DNA from: a bacterium
GTDB lineage: Bacteria > Zixibacteria > MSB-5A5 > WJJR01
Length of the DNA: 64,000 nucleotides
Reading direction: 5' to 3'
Assembly: GCA_021813505.1 (NCBI GenBank)
Contig: JAKAKI010000001.1
Location: forward strand, 1-64,000
A program made the position numbers and the translations under genes. Below the pieces are notes generated by a model. That model made no database searches and was not told the origin of the DNA. It saw only the letters and a program-made list of their open reading frames with translations. Below, piece by piece: positions 25,219-37,000 of the stretch. Position 1 is the first letter of the stretch. Each line of letters begins with the position of its first letter.

Positions 25219-27314
25219 GAGGCTCCTCCGGCCGGACTGCCGCCACCGAGGGGAATTCGAACCTCAAAGGCGGATCCCCGGCCCTCTTCACTGTTCACGC
25301 GGATCGTCCCTCCGTGGCCGGTCACAATTCCCTGCACAACCGCCAGTCCCAGTCCGGTTCCCTGGCCGACTTCCTTGGTGGTGAAGAAGGGAGTGAACAA
25401 CTGCTTCTGAACTTCGGGTGACATGCCGATTCCGGTGTCCGCAACTTTCAGATACACGTTGGCTTTGTCGGACCGGGTACTGATGGTGAGCGTGCCGCCT
25501 TTCGGCATGGCCTGGATCGCGTTGACGACGAGATTGACCAGCACCTGGTACAACTGGGACCGGTCGGCAATAATCGCGGGGAGGCCGTCTTCGACGTCAC
25601 GTTTGATCGTGATGTTTTCTTTGGCGCAGCGCGATTCCAGAAAATACAACCCCTCTTTGACCAGTTGGCCAAGATCGCATTCGCATTTCTGGGCCGGCAT
25701 CTGCCGTGTAAAGATCATCAGCTTGCGGATGACCTCGCGCGCGTGCAGTGCGGCATTCACGATCTTGTCGGCGTCACGCTGGGCTTGGGCCGGTAGGCTC
25801 GGCGACTCCTTGAGCAATTGAGCGAATCCCAGCATGGCGGCCATCGGTTCGTTCAATTCATGGGCAACACCGGCCGACAGTTCACCAATTGTGGCGAGCC
25901 GATCGGCATGGCGAAGCTGCTCCTGCAGCCGGGCTGTTTCCTGTTCTGCTTCCCAGCGCTCGATGGCGAATCCCACCTGACGCGCGATCTCGTTGATCAG
26001 CGCGCGCTCCTCTTTCAGAAATGGCCCCTCAGCCGCGTCGGGCATCTTGTGGGTGTAGAGCACCTCGATCGTGCCGCGTTCGGCCTGATCGACCACAATG
26101 GGCGCCTGTTGGGAGTAAGAACTCTTCTGCCAGCCGGGTGTCGCGTAGGAGTGGCCATCGAATGTCACACGGGCTTCGGTGATCCCAGGATACTGCCAGC
26201 CCGGCGGGAGAAGGCGTGACACCTCCTCGAAGAACCTGTCGAGATGGAACGGATGGCGGCTGGCGGCTTGCGCAATGCCGTAAAGGCAGGTCAGTTCCTT
26301 GACCCGTTCGCGCAGTGCCCATTGGGCCTCATGATGCGCGACGCGCCGGCCGATTATCTCGGCAATCGCATTAAGCAGATTTCGTTCTTCCTGGAGGAAC
26401 GGGCCTTCGAATGCTTCGGGCATTCGTTGCGAATAGAAGACTTCGATAGTTCCGCGCTGTTGGTCTGCGACTCCAATATCGGCGGATTGCGATTGCGGCC
26501 CCGCTTTGAATCCTTTGCTGGAGTATTCACGTCCGTCGAGAGTGATGCGGGCGCTGGTCAGCTCCGGGTATTGCCATCCGGGCGGAAGCAGTTCAACGAT
26601 TTCCACCAGGGACTCGTCAAGGTTCAACCCCGGGCGCCCGGCTACGCTGGCGATGCCGTAAAGGCATGTCAGTTCCTTGACCCGTTCGCGCAACGCCCAC
26701 TGGGTTCCCTGATGATCGAGCGCGAACCCCAGTGTCTCGGCGATTGCTTCATACGCCTGGATATCTTCCTTGGTGAAGAAATCGTGGCGGCGGCTTGCCA
26801 AAAACAAGACGCCACGGGACGTATTGCTCAATGGAATCAGGACCACGGCCAGCGACGCGAACTCTCCGCCAATCACGACCGTCCGGTTGGCTGGGTCGGC
26901 TTCCGGTTCCTTGTGAAGCAGGATCGGGCGCGCCGAGTCGCTCGTCCAGAAGCTCCGTCCGGTCGTGAACGACTGCGCGGCAGCGGAGAAACTTCCGGAC
27001 AGGATGGCTTCGAGAATCGGCTCGGAGATCGGGTCGTGCGCCGCGGAGCCTTCGGGCGCCGAACCCTCACGGGAATTGAAGATTTCCACGTGATCGGTGC
27101 CATCGGGGTTGATGGTCGCCCGGCAGCGTGTTGTCGCACCGTTCTCGTCGATCCGAATGCTGAGGACATCGGATCCGGAAAAGCGCAACAGCGAGGCACA
27201 GATGCGCTTGAGCATCTCCGAGCGCGAGTAATCGCGCACCGAATGGGACAGCATTTCATGCAGCAACTCGCGGAATCCGAGCGGGACATTCCCCCTCAGA
27301 TGACGAATACTCAT
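25215..27314 (-). CDS. Sensor histidine kinase with tandem GAF-like sensor units
   Basis: A 699-residue kinase without transmembrane helices. Residues ~30-210 are a GAF-like domain; two ~150-residue repeats follow, each starting ERVKELTCLYGIA and containing LLPPGWQYP and RGTIEV. The kinase core has H-box AGVAHELNEP, N-box LVNLVVNAIQAM, VADTGIGMS and GTGLGLAVV, all intact. It senses an intracellular signal, unknown from sequence, and should phosphorylate the NtrC-like regulator with which it overlaps. GGAAGG lies about 9 nt before the ATG at 27314. It is 93 bp downstream of gdhA on the same strand, so nitrogen status is a reasonable guess for its signal. Confidence 0.88.
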   Translation of the reverse strand: MSIRHLRGNVPLGFRELLHEMLSHSVRDYSRSEMLKRICASLLRFSGSDVLSIRIDENGATTRCRATINPDGTDHVEIFNSREGSAPEGSAAHDPISEPILEAILSGSFSAAAQSFTTGRSFWTSDSARPILLHKEPEADPANRTVVIGGEFASLAVVLIPLSNTSRGVLFLASRRHDFFTKEDIQAYEAIAETLGFALDHQGTQWALRERVKELTCLYGIASVAGRPGLNLDESLVEIVELLPPGWQYPELTSARITLDGREYSSKGFKAGPQSQSADIGVADQQRGTIEVFYSQRMPEAFEGPFLQEERNLLNAIAEIIGRRVAHHEAQWALRERVKELTCLYGIAQAASRHPFHLDRFFEEVSRLLPPGWQYPGITEARVTFDGHSYATPGWQKSSYSQQAPIVVDQAERGTIEVLYTHKMPDAAEGPFLKEERALINEIARQVGFAIERWEAEQETARLQEQLRHADRLATIGELSAGVAHELNEPMAAMLGFAQLLKESPSLPAQAQRDADKIVNAALHAREVIRKLMIFTRQMPAQKCECDLGQLVKEGLYFLESRCAKENITIKRDVEDGLPAIIADRSQLYQVLVNLVVNAIQAMPKGGTLTISTRSDKANVYLKVADTGIGMSPEVQKQLFTPFFTTKEVGQGTGLGLAVVQGIVTGHGGTIRVNSEEGRGSAFEVRIPLGGGSPAGGAS

Positions 27315-27407
27315 CGTTCCCGTCCTTCCTGCGAGTGTGCTTGCGGCAAGTGGGGGAGAATCTCGCGATTCCCCCCCGTAATCATGCATTCAGCGATTCC
27401 GTCCAGG

Positions 27408-29312
<1,905 letters not shown>

Positions 29313-30446
29313 TCATGGCCTAACTCCGACGGCTATGGCACCCCCCAACGGACCCGAGAACGGAGACTGGTCTCTGACGACCGACAGAGTTCCGAGATCG
29401 ATGATCCGCAAAGCGCCGCCAGTGTCGGTGCGATTCCGCGGCCCACTCAGCAACCGCCGATTGTCGGGATAAAACCGAATCTGCGCCGAAAACATATTGA
29501 ACCGTTTCAAGCGGTTCATGGCTTTGAGATCAAAGATGTCGAGGGTCGGTTGGTGCCCTTCACTCATGAGAAATTGTCCAGGATCGCTGACCGCCGCCCA
29601 ATTCCCGTCACTGCTAATGGCGACCTCACCAAACGGGGACTGTAGTTCGTGTTGAAAGACAGTTTCCCCAGTAAGGACGTCGCCAATGACAAACCACGCT
29701 TTGTGACCGCCCCCGGGAGCAATTGCCAAGACTCGTACGCCATCCGGGTGAACAATCGCATCATACGGGAAGGCCAGTGGCCCGCCCGACATGAGATGCG
29801 GCCGATAAGAACCATACACGTTTCCGCTTTCGACGTCTACCACGCGCAATATCGAGTCGGACAATGTGAACGGTGTCGACCCACGGTCGGCAGCAGCGGC
29901 AATCGTAAGGGCGGCAACTTTGCTGCCGTTCGTCGGTCCCCGCCTGCGGCAAAGCGTATCAGTGACCTCGTTAAGGACAGTCAGACTGACGGGATCGATC
30001 ACCTCATCGTTGCACAATGGGTCCCCGTGCAACAGCCGGGCGCCGTTCTTGACGACCGCGACATCTGAGTATGAGTCGCTGGGAAGTACTTTGGTCACCG
30101 TCCCCGTCATGACGTCGATTCTCGAGAGGGTGGATTGCCGAAGTTCAGAATGGGACTGCACGTACAACCAGCGGCCATCTGGGGAGGGCTCGATCTTGTT
30201 CACCTCTCGCATGCCGGGGATGGAGTCGAGAATTGTCAGGCTGTCGCCGTCCAGGACATAGATCATTCCGGTCGACGCACATCCTGCGTAGACGTTCCAC
30301 TTTGTCTGGGCGCTGTCACTCCCCTTATGACTGCACGACAGCATCAATCCCAGCAGAGTCGGGAGCATGAAATATCCGACAAGGGATCGCGTGCTCAGGT
30401 GTCGACGGCACTGACTAATGAGAGTCTGGCTAATGTTCCCAATCAT
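29313..30446 (-). CDS. Putative lipoprotein with beta-propeller-like repeats
   Basis: A 377-residue protein. A hydrophobic N-terminal stretch ends in a lipobox-like LGLMLSC, followed by a polar linker. The rest has YncE/WD-like elements: MIYVLDGDSLTILDS, IEPSPDGRWLYVQS, SRIDVMTGTV, EVAISSDGNWAAVSD, LRIIDLGTLSVV. It is probably periplasmic or surface-anchored and of unknown role. The start is uncertain: ATG at 30446 gives a long n-region, while ATG at 30368 (MLPTLLGLMLSC) gives a normal lipoprotein signal; neither has a strong ribosome binding site. Confidence 0.6.
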   Translation of the reverse strand: MIGNISQTLISQCRRHLSTRSLVGYFMLPTLLGLMLSCSHKGSDSAQTKWNVYAGCASTGMIYVLDGDSLTILDSIPGMREVNKIEPSPDGRWLYVQSHSELRQSTLSRIDVMTGTVTKVLPSDSYSDVAVVKNGARLLHGDPLCNDEVIDPVSLTVLNEVTDTLCRRRGPTNGSKVAALTIAAAADRGSTPFTLSDSILRVVDVESGNVYGSYRPHLMSGGPLAFPYDAIVHPDGVRVLAIAPGGGHKAWFVIGDVLTGETVFQHELQSPFGEVAISSDGNWAAVSDPGQFLMSEGHQPTLDIFDLKAMNRLKRFNMFSAQIRFYPDNRRLLSGPRNRTDTGGALRIIDLGTLSVVRDQSPFSGPLGGAIAVGVRP

Positions 30447-30630
30447 CGAATACGGCTGCGGACTCGATTGGTGCGCCACTGTTATCTTCGATCACACTTC
30501 CTGAAACCACCACGATCTTCCCCTTTGCGGTACTCAACGTGCGCTTCCTCGGATCGTTGCCACGGTCAGCACTCCGAATACCCATGGAACAAGCGAATAT
30601 TCCATATGTCGTAATGCACCTTCGCAACAC
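30430..30630 (-). other. Possible relic of a carboxypeptidase-regulatory-like domain
   Basis: A short frame reads GKIVVVSGSVIEDNSGAPIE and SAAVFDD, resembling the opening of CarboxypepD_reg-like domains of TonB-type or surface proteins. It stops after about 30 such residues, has no signal peptide, and overlaps the start of the lipoprotein gene. It may be a gene fragment or chance. Confidence 0.2.
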
Positions 30631-30679
30631 CCCCGTCCTCTATCAAAGCAACTCGGTCAATTGTTGGAAGAGCCACAAC

Positions 30680-30796
30680 TGTGGCGCGGCCGCCCTCGGC
30701 CGCGTTCGCCGCGAAGCGGCGAATCTGTTCGCGGGAGAAACTCCCAAAAGTGCACAGGCTTCGCCTGTGCACGCGGCCGAGGGCGGCCGCGCCACA
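30680..30796. repeat. 117-bp cruciform-forming repeat
   Basis: Perfect 26-bp inverted arms (30680-30705 and 30771-30796, TGTGGCGCGGCCGCCCTCGG...) flank two further small hairpins, one CCGCGAAGCGG and one TGCACAGGCTTCGCCTGTGCA-like. It lies between the divergent lipoprotein and PEP-binding fusion genes. It is another dispersed palindromic type. Confidence 0.8.
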
Positions 30797-30933
30797 TCTT
30801 CCGGTCGCGGAGCCATCAACGTTGTTCCTGCTTCCGCTATTGCCACCGTTGGCACCCTTGATTTGGTCATTCCTCCCTCCGTAATTGCTTGCGGAACAAG
30901 CGGTTTTGTGCTTGGATGGGCTTGGAGAGATCG

Positions 30934-33921
30934 ATGCAGGATCGCATTCTTGATGACATTCTGGGGTCTCCGGGGAACGCCGATCCGCCCTATGGCGCGC
31001 TCATGCCGCGCCGGGTCAGCAACCTGCTTCTGGTCAGCAGCTCCTACGATTGCTTCACCATCATCGAGGACGGCAAGCTCTCGGAGATGCTTCTCTCCGA
31101 GTATCTCGATCTCGATTTGCGATTCACCCCTTCGGTCGAGCGGGTCTCAACGGCGCAGGAGGCGCTGGAGATGCTGCGCTCCGAATCGTTCGACCTGGTG
31201 ATCTCGATGGCCCGGGTCGGCGGGATGAATGTCCGCGAATTCGGCGAGGCGGTCCACGCGATTCATCCCGATCTGCCGATCGTGATACTCGCTTCCAGTG
31301 CCCGCGAGCTCAGCATGCTGCCGCGTCTCGAGGACTTGCGTGAAATCGACACGGTGTTTGTCTGGTCCGGTGATGTGCGCCTGTTCCTCGCGATTATCAA
31401 ATACATCGAGGATCGTTACAACGCCCTGCACGACGCCCAGACAGCGGGGGTGAGGAGCATCATCCTCGTGGAGGATTCGGTCGTCTTCTATTCCTCGTTC
31501 CTCCCGATGCTCTATACCGAAATCTGGAATCAGGCCCACGCTCTGACTGATCAAAGCGCCAATCGTGCGCAAAAGATCATGCGGATGCGGGCGCGTCCCA
31601 AGGTGCTCCTGGCACGGACATACGAGGAAGCGATCAGCCTCTGCGAGCAATACCAGAAGCATCTGCTCGGCGCAATCCTGGATGCGGCCTTTCCCCGTGA
31701 TGGGAAGATCGATCCCTCTGCCGGATTCAGTGTCGCACTCTGGCTCAAAGAACATGTTCCGGGTCTGCCGCTTTTGATGCAATCCGAGGGGATGAATGCG
31801 CCGCCGGCACGGTCGCTCGGGTTGAAGTTCATTAGCAAGAACTCGGCGACGCTGCTCGCCGATGCGCGCGACTTCATTCAGCATGACCTGGGGTTCGGGG
31901 ATTTTGTGTTTCAGAACCCCGACGGTTCGGTCATCAGCCGGGCGCCGGACCTGCGTACACTCGAGTGGGCGCTCCAGGCCTTGCCCGAGGAGAATATCCT
32001 GGCCAATCTTTCGCGCGATGATTTCCACTCGTGGCTGATGGCGCGCACGGAATTCGATCTGGCAGAGCAAATTCGCACTATTCTGCGTGCGACAGTCGAA
32101 GACCGTGGCGCCCTGCGTCGCGATCTCATCGGCGCCTTGCGTTCGGTGCGGCAGCGTGCCATGTCGGGAGTGGTGGCGGAGTACTCCAGCCGCACGTTCG
32201 AGGGTGGATCTGGATTCGTTCGGATCGGCGAGGGCTCGCTCGGCGGCAAGGGGCGCGGCCTGGCGTTCATCAATTCACTGATCAACTACTACAGTCTGGA
32301 GAAGCGCTTTCCCGGCGTGCGCATATTCGTTCCCGCCACCGTAGTCCTGACCTCAGGTGTCTTCGACCGGTTCATGGAATACTCCGGACTGTCGAGCTAC
32401 GCTTTGAAGGAGCGCGAGGACACCCAGATCGCGCAGACGTTTCTGGCCGCGGCATTCCCTCCCGACGTGCTGGAAAACCTGTGGGATTTCCTGCAGTGGG
32501 TGCGCTATCCGCTCGCGGTGCGATCCTCCAGCCTGCTCGAGGATGCATCGTACCAGCCATTCGCGGGAATCTACCGGACGTACATCATCCCCAACAACCA
32601 CGATGATCCCGAGATCCGTCTCGAGGAATTGTGCAATGCGATCAAAATGGTGTACGCCTCGACTTACTACGCCGACGCCAAAGCGTACATGGATTCGCTT
32701 CCGAACCGGCTGGAAGAGGAGAAGATGGCGATCGTGATCCAGCAGGTCGTGGGCAATCGCCATGAGTCGTACCTCTACCCCGACTTCGCCGGTGTGGCGC
32801 GCTCCACCAACTACTACCCGGTGCCGGGTGTGAAGCCCGAGGATGGTGTGGTTTCGGTGGCGCTGGGGATGGGCAAGATGGTGGTGGATGGAGGGCGGTG
32901 TGTCCGTTTCTGCCCTGAATATCCCACCAAGCCGATTCAATCGTTCTCGCCGGAAGAGTATGTCGAGAACTCCCAGGCGAATTTCCTCGCGCTCGATTTG
33001 TCCTGTACGAAGTACGAATGGGGACGCGGCGGGGGTGTCTACCCGGATCTGGCGTTGCTGGGCCTCGATATCGCCGCGAAGCACGGCACCCTGGGACCGG
33101 TCGGCGCAATCTACTCGCCCGACAATGACGCGGTCTACGACGGCATTTCGCGGGAGGGCGTTCGCCTGGTCACGATGGCCGGCGTGCTCAAGGGGGACGT
33201 ATTCCCGCTGGCGGAGATCTCCAAGTTCCTCTTGAAGATCGGGACGGCCGCTTCATCGTGTCCGGTGGAAATCGAGTTTGCGGTCAGTCTGTCAGGCAAA
33301 CCCGACACGCCGCACGATTTCGCGTTTCTGCAGATCCGTCCTCTGGTCCTTGGCTCGGAACTACAGGAGATCAAAACCGATCACGCCGATGCCAACCACG
33401 CGATCTGCATTTCCCACCGGGCGCTCGGCAACGGGTTGATCAACGGCGTTTGCGATTTGATCTATGTGCGCCGCGACAACTTCGACCGCTCGCGAACGCC
33501 GCATATCGCCGAGGAGATCGGCGCAATCAACGCCCGGCTGCGGCAGCAGAAACGGCCGTATATTCTGATTGGCCCCGGTCGCTGGGGCAGCACCGATGCC
33601 TGGCTCGGAGTACCCGTGAAATGGGCGCACATTTCCGGTGTGCGATGCATCGTCGAGACCGGATTCGAAGACATGCAGGTCGATCCTTCCCAGGGATCGC
33701 ACTTCTTCCAGAACATCATCTCCTTCGGAATCGGCTACCTCACTGTCAACCTGCGCGAGCCGGAGGGGGACTTCCTCGATATGGCCTGGCTCGACTCGCA
33801 GACAGCGTGCGCCGAAGGCCAGTATCTCCGCCATATTTGCTTCGATGGGCCCGTGCGGATCGCGTTGAACGGCCGCAAGAACTTCGGCGTCGTCATGAAA
33901 CCCAAGACCACTGACGAATAA
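30934..33921 (+). CDS. Receiver-receiver-PEP/pyruvate-binding fusion protein C
   Basis: A 995-residue protein. Residues ~28-165 are a degenerate receiver (the phosphoacceptor position reads VISMARVGG). Residues ~175-345 are a second receiver with SIILVEDS, candidate Asp in AILDAAFPRDG and Lys in FISKNS. A linker (GFGDFVFQNPDGSV) follows. From ~430 comes the PPDK N-terminal-like domain: GEGSLGGKGRGLAFI, LAVRSSSLLEDASYQPFAGIY, VEIEFAV and LQIRPL. The C-terminal domain has GPGRWGSTDAWLGVPVKW and QGSHFFQNI. Swivel and TIM-barrel domains are absent. It is the fused form of the two genes at 20375-23494. GGAGAG precedes the ATG. A signalling kinase or metabolite sensor driven by PEP/pyruvate is inferred, not shown. 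Confidence 0.8.
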   Translation: MQDRILDDILGSPGNADPPYGALMPRRVSNLLLVSSSYDCFTIIEDGKLSEMLLSEYLDLDLRFTPSVERVSTAQEALEMLRSESFDLVISMARVGGMNVREFGEAVHAIHPDLPIVILASSARELSMLPRLEDLREIDTVFVWSGDVRLFLAIIKYIEDRYNALHDAQTAGVRSIILVEDSVVFYSSFLPMLYTEIWNQAHALTDQSANRAQKIMRMRARPKVLLARTYEEAISLCEQYQKHLLGAILDAAFPRDGKIDPSAGFSVALWLKEHVPGLPLLMQSEGMNAPPARSLGLKFISKNSATLLADARDFIQHDLGFGDFVFQNPDGSVISRAPDLRTLEWALQALPEENILANLSRDDFHSWLMARTEFDLAEQIRTILRATVEDRGALRRDLIGALRSVRQRAMSGVVAEYSSRTFEGGSGFVRIGEGSLGGKGRGLAFINSLINYYSLEKRFPGVRIFVPATVVLTSGVFDRFMEYSGLSSYALKEREDTQIAQTFLAAAFPPDVLENLWDFLQWVRYPLAVRSSSLLEDASYQPFAGIYRTYIIPNNHDDPEIRLEELCNAIKMVYASTYYADAKAYMDSLPNRLEEEKMAIVIQQVVGNRHESYLYPDFAGVARSTNYYPVPGVKPEDGVVSVALGMGKMVVDGGRCVRFCPEYPTKPIQSFSPEEYVENSQANFLALDLSCTKYEWGRGGGVYPDLALLGLDIAAKHGTLGPVGAIYSPDNDAVYDGISREGVRLVTMAGVLKGDVFPLAEISKFLLKIGTAASSCPVEIEFAVSLSGKPDTPHDFAFLQIRPLVLGSELQEIKTDHADANHAICISHRALGNGLINGVCDLIYVRRDNFDRSRTPHIAEEIGAINARLRQQKRPYILIGPGRWGSTDAWLGVPVKWAHISGVRCIVETGFEDMQVDPSQGSHFFQNIISFGIGYLTVNLREPEGDFLDMAWLDSQTACAEGQYLRHICFDGPVRIALNGRKNFGVVMKPKTTDE

Positions 33922-34067
33922 CGCCGATTCAGGAACTGCACCTTGTACCAGATTCTCTCCCGTTAGGGCATTGGGCACAAACAATTGTGTTGACTTGATT
34001 GTCATCTAGTCAGTAGTTAGTCCACGTAAGCGAAATTGAGCAGCGCCGGAAATCGGACGGAGGGATT

Positions 34068-35665
34068 GTGCTGCATCCAGTCGATATCGTGGGCCGGGTT
34101 ATACCTCACCGGACAAAGGCAAGTCTCGTGCGGCGGACCGTTGCGACTCTTGCATTGCTCGTGGCGGTTGGTGTTATCGCCAACTGCGCTGTGCAATCAC
34201 AGAGGCGCGCCCTGGTCACGCCAGACAAGGCGAGTACACTAAACCCGAAATCGGAGTTTCTGAAGGCGCATCTGCGAAATGGGAAAGTCTGTGTTCTCAG
34301 CCAGTGGGTGGTGAGTCCGGATGGCCGCATGGTTGCCGGCTCGGGAACGGTGCTGGGAATCAACCGAGAGATTCTCAGCGAAGGGCACTTCACGGTGCCG
34401 ATCGACTCGGTGGCCATCTTTGAAACCAACGTGGTCCGTCTGTCCGGGGAAGTGGGGGCATTGTCGGTTGTGACCGGCGCATCGGTTATTATGTCCATCT
34501 TTTGCGCCGCCAATCCCAAAGCGTGCTTTGGTTCTTGCCCTACATTCTATGTGAGTGACGGTGAAACGGATCGCCTTCAAGCTGAGGGTTTTTCTGCGAG
34601 TATCGCACCCTCGCTGGAGGCCCGTGACATCGATGCCCTGTACCGGGCGCGCCCGGCGGCGCCGGCATTTAAGATTCATATGCGCAACGAAGCGCTCGAG
34701 ACTCATGTCGTCCGGTATGTTGATGTTCTCGCCGCGCCACGTCAGCCGGGCGAACGGGTCTTTGCGTCGATTGATGGGAGCTTCCGCCAGGCGTCGCGCG
34801 TTCTTGAGCCTGTACACTGCACCGGGCCGGACGGTGAGTCTCGCGATCTGGTCCGCGAATGCGACGGCATCGAGAGAGTGAGCCTTGCTGACTCAATCCA
34901 GCTCGATGCGAAGGAAACAATCGAGCTGACATTCGATCAAGTTCCGGATTCGACGGTGGGGTTGGTAATCGGGTGCCGCCAATCGCTGCTCTCGACCTAC
35001 CTATTTTATCAGTCGCTGGCCTATATGGGAAGATTCGCCGGCCAGTGGCTGGCCCAATTGGAGCGAGGAGGCCCGGAGGCGCGCCGTTCGGCGGGAGGTA
35101 TCGGGCAGCGCCTGGGTGGGATCGAGGTACTCGTACCAACGCGTGACGGGAATGGGTATGCGCGGAAGAAGTGCGGGAGACGGGACCTCTGGCGACTGAT
35201 GTGCATCTGATTCCGTTGAACGGGAAGACACCCGGCGTAACACGAGTCCGGCTCGTTCTTACCAAAGGGTACTGGCGTATCGATTACATCGGACTTGCGG
35301 TGATTGACAGGCTGGTTGAACCCACGAGAATTCTGCCGTCACAAGTACTTCGTGATTCCATCCCGGTCCCGGAGGCAGTTGAAGCTCTTCGCAATCGCAC
35401 CAGCCCATTGACAACGTTTCCCGGTGATAATTACACCTTCGTATACAATCTGCCTGACAACTATGCCGGTTACGAGCTCTTTCTGGAAAGCCGCGGGTAC
35501 TATCTGGAATGGATGCGCGATGAATGGCTGTCCGAGGAGAATCCCATGCGTTTGGCGATGATGCATCGCGACCCTGACCAGGCACTGCGTTTCTTGGCGC
35601 CACAGTTCAAGTCGGTAGAGCCACAATTGGAGAGTTTCTTCTGGAGCAGCCGTTATGCGCGCTAA
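34068..35665 (+). pseudogene. Hypothetical exported/lipoprotein with a frameshift near 35168
   Basis: The first frame (34068-35210) starts with a hydrophobic N-terminus (LALLVAVGVIANCAV) and runs ~365 sensible residues to RDGNGYARKK. A second frame resumes VRETGPLATDVHLIPL and continues ~160 residues to 35665. The joining point is near the run GAAGAAGTG at 35165-35172, where one lost base would restore a ~530-residue protein. The family is unrecognised; a segment reads CFGSCPTFYVSDGETDRLQA. The 3' end overlaps the next lipoprotein gene, as in an operon. Inactivation or a sequencing indel are both possible. The start (GTG 34068) is uncertain. Confidence 0.6.
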
Positions 35666-36218
35666 AGCCACCTATCGGTTTCTGATTGTCCTTGCCGTGG
35701 TAGCGACGATTGGATGCACGTCAACCGGAGCTCCTCGAAAGTGGCTGCCTGATGCCGGCGAGGCTCAACAGCAGGCTTACGGTGGCTGGATTACGGTCCG
35801 TATGTTTGCCAATCCGAACGGGTCGCATGTTCAAGGCGAACTGATCGCAATCCAGGAAGATTCCGTCTTCGTGCTGGCCGGTGATACTCTTGTCATTGTC
35901 CCCAAGAGTGGCGTACATTCAGCACGAGTGGCAGCTTATGATTCATACGCCGGAAGACTGATGACTTGGACGCTGCTCGGTGCACTGTCGACCGCCTCGC
36001 ATGGTGTGGCAGCAATTGTCAGCTTTCCGGTTTGGATTGCCGTGGGAAGCCTAAGCGCAGCGTCTCAGTCCTCCCGACCCATTCATAATCTTCCGGCCAA
36101 CGCTTTCGATGAAATAAGGCCTGCCGAGACCTGGGATGCATTGAAACCTTTCGCTCGTTTCCCTGCCGGTCTGCCGGCTGGTGTAGACCGGTCCGTACTG
36201 AGAGCTAAACGGCAATGA
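35655..36218 (+). CDS. Putative lipoprotein of unknown function
   Basis: A 187-residue protein with a clear lipoprotein signal (FLIVLAVVATIGCTS). Then a small beta domain (VQGELIAIQEDSVFVLAGDTLVIVPKSGVHSARV), one hydrophobic hairpin (LMTWTLLGALSTASHGVAAI, IVSFPVWIAVG) and a C-terminal segment with FDEIRPAETWDALKPFARFP. It overlaps the preceding gene by 11 bp and the following methyltransferase gene by 4 bp (ATGA), so all three are probably co-transcribed. No enzymatic motif seen. Confidence 0.7.
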   Translation: MRAKATYRFLIVLAVVATIGCTSTGAPRKWLPDAGEAQQQAYGGWITVRMFANPNGSHVQGELIAIQEDSVFVLAGDTLVIVPKSGVHSARVAAYDSYAGRLMTWTLLGALSTASHGVAAIVSFPVWIAVGSLSAASQSSRPIHNLPANAFDEIRPAETWDALKPFARFPAGLPAGVDRSVLRAKRQ

Positions 36219-36799
36219 TTGCGGGAGCGAGTGGAAGCGCCGCGCATGTCTGCCCGTGGTGGGTGGGATATCTGCTGGCCAGTCCACTCCGCCGGATGAT
36301 CCAGAATCCGGATCGGATTCTCCGGCCGTACGTACAACCCGGGATGAGGGTGCTCGATGTCGGCAGCGCGATGGGCTTCTTTACATTGCCGATGGCCCGA
36401 CTAGTCGGAGAGCAGGGAAGCGTCGTGGCGGTGGACTTGCAGGAGAGGATGATCCGATCGCTCCGGCGCCGTGCCATCAAAGCGGGACTCGAGGGGCGAA
36501 TTGAGACGCGTGTTTGCGCGAGTGCCTCGCTGGGAGTCGATGATCTGAACGGAAGCATCGATTTCGCGCTCGCGTTCGCGGTGCTGCACGAGATGCCCGA
36601 CATTCGTTCGGCGCTGAGCAGCATCACACGAACACTTCGGACCGGCACCTACCTTCTGATTGCCGAGCCGGCCGGGCATGTTTCTCGTGAGGATTTTGGC
36701 CGCACATTGGAGATTGCCTCGGCATGTGGATTGGAACCCGCTGGCTCACCCACGATTCGGCGGTCCCACTCAACTTTGTTACACAAGCCCGTCCCGTGA
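36215..36799 (+). CDS. Class I SAM-dependent methyltransferase
   Basis: A 194-residue protein with a Rossmann methyltransferase core: motif I VLDVGSAMGFFTLPMA (residues ~46-61), acidic motif II VVAVDLQERM, and motif IV-like IDFALAFAVLHEMPD. The length and motif spacing suit a small-molecule (UbiE/COQ5-like, methyltransf_25) type. The substrate is unknown. Its ATG overlaps the stop of the lipoprotein gene. Confidence 0.85.
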   Translation: MIAGASGSAAHVCPWWVGYLLASPLRRMIQNPDRILRPYVQPGMRVLDVGSAMGFFTLPMARLVGEQGSVVAVDLQERMIRSLRRRAIKAGLEGRIETRVCASASLGVDDLNGSIDFALAFAVLHEMPDIRSALSSITRTLRTGTYLLIAEPAGHVSREDFGRTLEIASACGLEPAGSPTIRRSHSTLLHKPVP

Positions 36800-37000
36800 T
36801 CCATGTGCGACCGGGCCGGTTGCGGAGGAGCCCGTCCGCATATCTTGGATGACGGGATGTGAACGGGTGGTCGATTTCACCCGGCCGGTCTTCATCATTG
36901 CATTCCGCCGCCGATTCCGTAGTATTGTGCGACACACATCATCTGTGGATGGCTGGCGAACCCACGGAGATACTTTGAATCTGCCAAGCGGAGGCCCGCG

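Noticed and set aside
31147-32070. A 307-codon minus-strand frame inside the fusion gene
   Set aside because: Antisense shadow of the receiver region; no start signal.
30934-33921. Call as full phosphoenolpyruvate synthase (ppsA)
   Set aside because: The phosphohistidine swivel and PEP-binding TIM-barrel domains are absent and the C-terminal domain is different.
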